A stretch of DNA of 5,288 bases from Holophagaceae bacterium UBA692 (lineage in GTDB: Bacteria > Acidobacteriota > Holophagae > Holophagales > Holophagaceae). The stretch lies in NCBI GenBank assembly GCA_002297665.1, contig DBMS01000297.1, positions 1 through 5,288 on the forward strand, given 5' to 3'. This document shows, piece after piece, positions 5,271 to 5,288 of this stretch. The position numbers and the translations under genes were made by a program. How positions within the stretch are numbered: position 1 is the first letter of the stretch; each line of letters opens with the position of its first letter. A model generated the notes under the pieces. The model made no database searches, was not told the DNA's origin, and saw only the letters and a program-made list of their open reading frames with translations.

Positions 5271-5288
5271 TGGTTGGCGCGAGTGGAA
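5271..5288 (-). tRNA. 3' end of tRNA-Val, cut by the window edge; right attachment copy
   Basis: Eighteen bases at the right edge repeat the 3' end of the tRNA fragment at 1865: CCA, discriminator A, acceptor strand CGCGCCA and the start of the T stem. Because the gene reads leftwards, the rest would lie beyond the window. By the usual logic of tRNA integration this should be the intact, functional tRNA-Val(GAC), its 3' part being supplied by the element. It could also be one more displaced fragment if elements are stacked in tandem. Confidence 0.7.

Larger units (their letters stand above)
1865..5288. mobile_element. Small integrative element inserted in a tRNA-Val gene (about 3.4 kb)
   Basis: The element is bounded by two direct copies of the tRNA-Val 3' end (1865-1909, and 5271 to beyond the edge), 3406 bp apart. 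Inside are a tyrosine integrase directly next to the left att copy, a DUF3800 gene, an unassigned stretch, and the remnant of a DUF927 replication gene. A 24-bp repeat with paired GGACAC boxes lies inside each end. Since the tRNA reads leftwards, the functional tRNA should be rebuilt at the right end, beyond the window. The missing replication gene and the lack of structural or conjugation genes make it a reduced element, mobile at most by its own integrase with help. The right boundary is only partly visible. Confidence 0.75.

Noticed and set aside
4538..5288. Long plus-strand frame open from ATG 4538 to the right edge
   Set aside because: It is Pro/Gly/Ala-rich, matches no family, and is antisense to the recognisable DUF927 C-terminal region on the minus strand; long antisense frames are common in GC-rich genes.
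1..5288. CRISPR array or other regular spaced repeats
   Set aside because: No repeat recurs at regular spacing with unique spacers; the only repeats are the tRNA ends, the paired arm boxes and short words.

Overview
The window comes from a GC-rich bacterium whose coding sequences strongly prefer G or C at third codon positions. I cannot name the organism. The tRNA remnant has its CCA end encoded in the DNA, and the genes are typical of chromosomal accessory DNA. Nearly everything visible is mobile-element related and partly decayed.

Left part (1-1864) is a mosaic of fragments. It starts with a promoter and two tandem operator-like inverted repeats in front of an intact XRE-type helix-turn-helix gene (205-1017). 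Overlapping the end of that gene is the start of a nucleotidyltransferase gene (from 998), the usual layout of an HTH/nucleotidyltransferase pair. The nucleotidyltransferase is cut after about 75 codons, exactly where an excisionase-like HTH gene on the other strand (start at 1434) loses its own end, near 1222-1228. To the right lie a 28-codon scrap of an ISL3-family transposase and a probable ISL3 terminal inverted repeat.

Right part (1865-5288) is a small integrative element of about 3.4 kb. Its left boundary is a displaced 3' part of a tRNA-Val(GAC) gene (1865-1909, minus strand), which ends in the anticodon loop. The same tRNA 3' end reappears 3406 bp to the right, at 5271, and runs off the window. 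Just inside both ends sits a nearly identical 24-bp direct repeat holding two GGACAC boxes, probably arm-type integrase sites. Outside each tRNA copy is a strong hairpin terminator, different in sequence but alike in design. Inside are a complete tyrosine integrase (2068-3444), a complete DUF3800 protein (3510-4253), a roughly 470-bp gene-poor stretch with hairpins and GGGAA repeats, and the 3' remnant of a DUF927-type replication gene on the minus strand (4721 to about 5092).

The likely story is an integrative element that kept its integrase, attachment sites and a DUF3800 cargo gene but lost its replication module, lying next to older island debris (xis, ISL3, broken nucleotidyltransferase) at the same tRNA site. 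The most interesting points are the compact element with visible att and arm structure, the tRNA terminator supplied by the element, the DUF3800 cargo, and the XRE gene that keeps its promoter and operators although its partner gene is broken.
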